Assembly (NCBI GenBank): GCA_002438065.1
Contig: DJSP01000039.1
Span: forward strand, 13,159-20,076
Direction of reading: 5' to 3'
DNA length: 6,918 nt
DNA from: Caryophanales bacterium UBA6331
GTDB taxonomy: Bacteria > Bacillota_I > Bacilli_A > RF39 > UBA660
Position numbers and translations under genes: made by a program
Shown here: in pieces, positions 5,304 through 6,918 of the stretch
How positions within the stretch are numbered: the first letter of the stretch is position 1
How the letters are laid out: each line of letters starts with the position of its first letter
The notes under the pieces: generated by a model
Told to the model about the DNA's origin: nothing
What the model saw: only the letters and a program-made list of their open reading frames with translations
Database searches by the model: none

Positions 5304-5549
5304 CTATTCATTAATTTCTTCAAAATATTCTCTAATAGTATCAGATAATACATTAATCCAAATAGGATTATGAATATTAATACTAATAAGTTTTATAGCT
5401 GGCTTTATACTAGCTAATTCTGATCTATTTTTACTTATTTCGAATTTATCTCCAACATTTATAATTATCTGTTCATCTTCCATAATAGAACCATCTTCAT
5501 CATATTTTGGTAAAGTAAAAGATTCTTTACATTTATAAACAATACTCAT
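5304..5549 (-). CDS. Small acidic phage protein, 81 aa
   Basis: The sequence follows a layout seen in many small phage proteins: an opening YKCKESFTLPKYDEDG, then a hydrophobic strand before V-G-D-K-F-E (32-37), then 'IKLISI', 'WINVLSDTIREYFEEI' at the end. This suggests a small beta-barrel with a closing helix. Function is unknown. It is acidic and probably cytosolic. The start has a strong AGGAGG SD (5558-5563) 8 bases upstream that overlaps the TAG stop of the previous gene (5562-5564). Confidence 0.78.
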   Translation of the reverse strand: MSIVYKCKESFTLPKYDEDGSIMEDEQIIINVGDKFEISKNRSELASIKPAIKLISINIHNPIWINVLSDTIREYFEEINE

Positions 5550-5561
5550 TTTAAATTCCTC

Positions 5562-5939
5562 CTAATGATCATTTCTATGTTTAGAAAAATAATCTTGAAT
5601 AATTTTTATTCTTTTCTTTTCATCATCAACATCATTATCAATTAATACCTTTTGCAATAAATAAACATCACTATGCAATATATTATTTGCAAAATATGAA
5701 TTAACCATAGCTAAAGCACACATCATATCACTTTCTGTCCAATTACTAACTGACATTGTTGTAGATAAATCTTCAAATAAATAATTATCACAATGAGTAC
5801 ACCAACGTTCATATTCTTTATATTTTTCTTTAAGTGTATTATTATTTGGATTATTACCTACATAGAAAGCTTTTCTATATCCACATTTAGGACACCTTAA
5901 TTCTACATAGCCATTAAATATTTGATTTTCAGTCAACAT
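5562..5939 (-). CDS. Zinc-ribbon-like protein, 125 aa
   Basis: The N-terminal half has two CxxC knuckles, C16-P-K-C19-G-Y and C47-T-H-C50, 27 residues apart, a classical zinc-ribbon arrangement. This could be a nucleic-acid-binding or structural site. The C-terminal half (about 65-120) is helical (MMCALAMVNSYFANNI, then YLLQKVLI and RIKIIQDYFSK) with no family I can name. The SD AAAGGGA (5949-5955) is about 9-10 bases before the ATG and runs through the TAG stop of the alpha-CTD-like gene. It is the second of two consecutive genes with a zinc ribbon. Confidence 0.78.
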   Translation of the reverse strand: MLTENQIFNGYVELRCPKCGYRKAFYVGNNPNNNTLKEKYKEYERWCTHCDNYLFEDLSTTMSVSNWTESDMMCALAMVNSYFANNILHSDVYLLQKVLIDNDVDDEKKRIKIIQDYFSKHRNDH

Positions 5940-5944
5940 ATTAA

Positions 5945-6433
5945 CTAATCCCTTTCTTTATCTAATTCATATTCCCATTTATAAGTATCTATATTATATA
6001 ATTTCATAGCTCCAATTATATTATCAACATCTTTCATTGATATATTTTTAAAAGCTAATAATTGCAATACCGATGTATTAAGTAAATCTCCAATAGTATT
6101 AATATTATTATTCTTTAAAACAATATATGATCTGATAGATATATCTAAAGAACTAATATCAACATTTAATACATCTTTAGAGCCTTCTTCATATTCAATC
6201 CAATTAATTATTTGTCCACAGTCAGGACAATGTTTATAATGACGTTCAGATAAATAATCGCCACAGTGTGGACAACATGGAAACCAACCTGCTGGAAATT
6301 CTTTCATAATTGGAGCTCTTTTAGTAAATAGAGAACAAACTTCTCGAATAGTATTTTCTTCTCTAACCTGAGTAACTTTACTTGACATTACAATATTCTG
6401 TAAATTAGTAACGATTTCTTTTTCATTCATCAT
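5945..6433 (-). CDS. Zinc ribbon fused to an RNA polymerase alpha-CTD-like domain
   Basis: The 162-aa product has an N-terminal helical part (1-48), a zinc ribbon with C54-P-H-C57 and C69-P-D-C72 (plus C53), and a C-terminal segment at about 91-147. The latter aligns without gaps to the alpha-subunit C-terminal domain (alpha-CTD) of bacterial RNA polymerase: 'SSLDISIRS…LK…NINTIGDLL…LL…KNIS…K.VDNII' against 'dLeltvRs…LK…i.yiGDLv…eLL…pNlG.KsL.EI'. Relative to E. coli alpha, R101, K107, N130 and K134 match R265, K271, N294 and K298, while N268, G296 and S299 are replaced (I104, S132, D135). The fold is probably kept while UP-element DNA binding may be altered. Alternatively it is a generic helix-hairpin-helix domain. 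A role in altering host transcription is inference. AAGGAG (6444-6449) is 10 bases before ATG 6433; the second Met (6430) is less likely. Confidence 0.75.
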   Translation of the reverse strand: MMNEKEIVTNLQNIVMSSKVTQVREENTIREVCSLFTKRAPIMKEFPAGWFPCCPHCGDYLSERHYKHCPDCGQIINWIEYEEGSKDVLNVDISSLDISIRSYIVLKNNNINTIGDLLNTSVLQLLAFKNISMKDVDNIIGAMKLYNIDTYKWEYELDKERD

Positions 6434-6449
6434 ATTAATAATTCTCCTT

Positions 6450-6918
6450 TTAATTAATAGAATATTTATTAAGTAATTCTATTATTTTATCTTTTACTAA
6501 ATCTAATTCAGTATAACCTTTATTTGATAATTGTTTAGCTAACCATTCATGATACTCTTTCATAAAATTATATAGGTTATCTTTTGAAAATTTAGGAATT
6601 GAATTATTTTCTTTTCTTTCAATATCTTTTAACCATTTATTAATTTTATCATAATAACAGTCTTCCCAATATCCCCATAATTGTTGAAGTATAAAATCAT
6701 ATTTAGGATATTTATTTTTTAATTTAAGTTTAGATACTTCATTGCAAACAGCATATAGTTCAGTAGTCCAATGATTTATAGTTGAAGTACGTCTCCATAT
6801 AAAAATCATTATTAAGTTCTCTCTTCTTTGTTTTTCACTATTTCGTAAACTATTTTTTATATCATTTCTATCATCAGCAAATTCATTGTACATTTGTAGT
6901 ACTTCAAATAAATTTAAC
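6450..6918 (-). CDS. Helical hypothetical protein, 5' end probably outside the window
   Basis: From the in-frame ATG at 6893 the product is 147 aa. However, the frame stays open to the window edge (…LNLFEVLQ before the Met) and no SD precedes 6893, so the true start is probably upstream and I give the CDS as partial. The protein is mostly helical and rich in charged residues and Trp: a basic N-terminal helix (KNSLRNSEKQRRE), then FIWRRTSTINHWTTELYAV, YDFILQQLWGYWEDCYYDKINKWLKDIE, and a C-terminal helix LVKDKIIELLNKY. No signal peptide, membrane segment or metal site is seen. I do not recognise a family. An internal ATG at codon 29 (6809) is less likely for lack of an SD. Confidence 0.7.
   Translation of the reverse strand, partial: LNLFEVLQMYNEFADDRNDIKNSLRNSEKQRRENLIMIFIWRRTSTINHWTTELYAVCNEVSKLKLKNKYPKYDFILQQLWGYWEDCYYDKINKWLKDIERKENNSIPKFSKDNLYNFMKEYHEWLAKQLSNKGYTELDLVKDKIIELLNKYSIN

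Noticed and set aside
1..6918. Alternative genetic code (TAG or TGA reassigned), as in some gut phages
   Set aside because: TAG (2428, 5304, 5562, 5945), TGA (3828, 4794) and TAA all end genes exactly at tight SD/start junctions, so all three act as stops.
1..6918. tRNA genes, CRISPR arrays, insertion sequences or attachment sites
   Set aside because: I saw no cloverleaf-like GC-richer segment, no regularly spaced direct repeats, and no transposase or integrase frame; the window is filled with minus-strand coding sequence.

Overview
The window is very AT-rich (by eye roughly three quarters A+T or more) and every supportable gene is on the minus strand, so transcription runs from position 6918 down to 1. 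Genes are short and packed, with stop/start overlaps (ATGA, TAATG) or Shine-Dalgarno (SD) sequences sitting on the previous stop codon. The SDs are strong and Bacillota-like (AAGGAG, GGAGG, AAAGGGA). Several families are phage-typical: a YopX-like protein, a DUF551 protein, and small Cys-cluster and acidic proteins. The best reading is an accessory (early/middle type) region of a tailed phage or prophage of a low-GC Gram-positive host. No structural, packaging, replication or integrase gene is visible, so phage versus prophage cannot be settled. TAA, TAG and TGA all act as stops at tightly packed junctions, which argues against stop-codon reassignment.

Region 6918-3149 (upstream end of the operon) holds ten genes: a helical protein that probably runs off the window edge; a zinc-ribbon protein whose C-terminal half aligns without gaps to the C-terminal domain of the RNA polymerase alpha subunit; a second zinc-ribbon-like protein; an 81-aa acidic protein; a six-Cys protein; a DUF551 protein; an unrecognised Cys-rich protein; a YopX-like protein with a Cys-rich tail; and two unknowns.

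Region 3130-1939 holds two small genes that are easy to miss, a 51-aa two-helix membrane protein (2975-3130) and a 47-aa very basic protein (2258-2401). Each has a near-perfect SD. An unknown 177-aa protein lies between them, and a 105-aa protein with an ADP-ribosyltransferase-like N-terminus follows.

Region 1938-1 has looser spacing. The two intergenic gaps, of about 70-80 bases, are the longest in the window. It encodes a conserved phage protein of unknown role, an exported protein that starts at TTG, a QueC-like ATP-dependent synthase with intact PP-loop and Zn-binding cysteines, and the first 15 codons of a further gene.

Most of the content is poorly characterised, so function here is mainly inferred. 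The genes that look most like host-interaction or counter-defence functions are the alpha-CTD-like protein (host transcription), the ART-like protein (possible covalent modification), the QueC homologue (7-deazaguanine chemistry), the exported protein and the small membrane protein. No complete known defence system, RNA gene, CRISPR array, mobile element or convincing terminator is visible.
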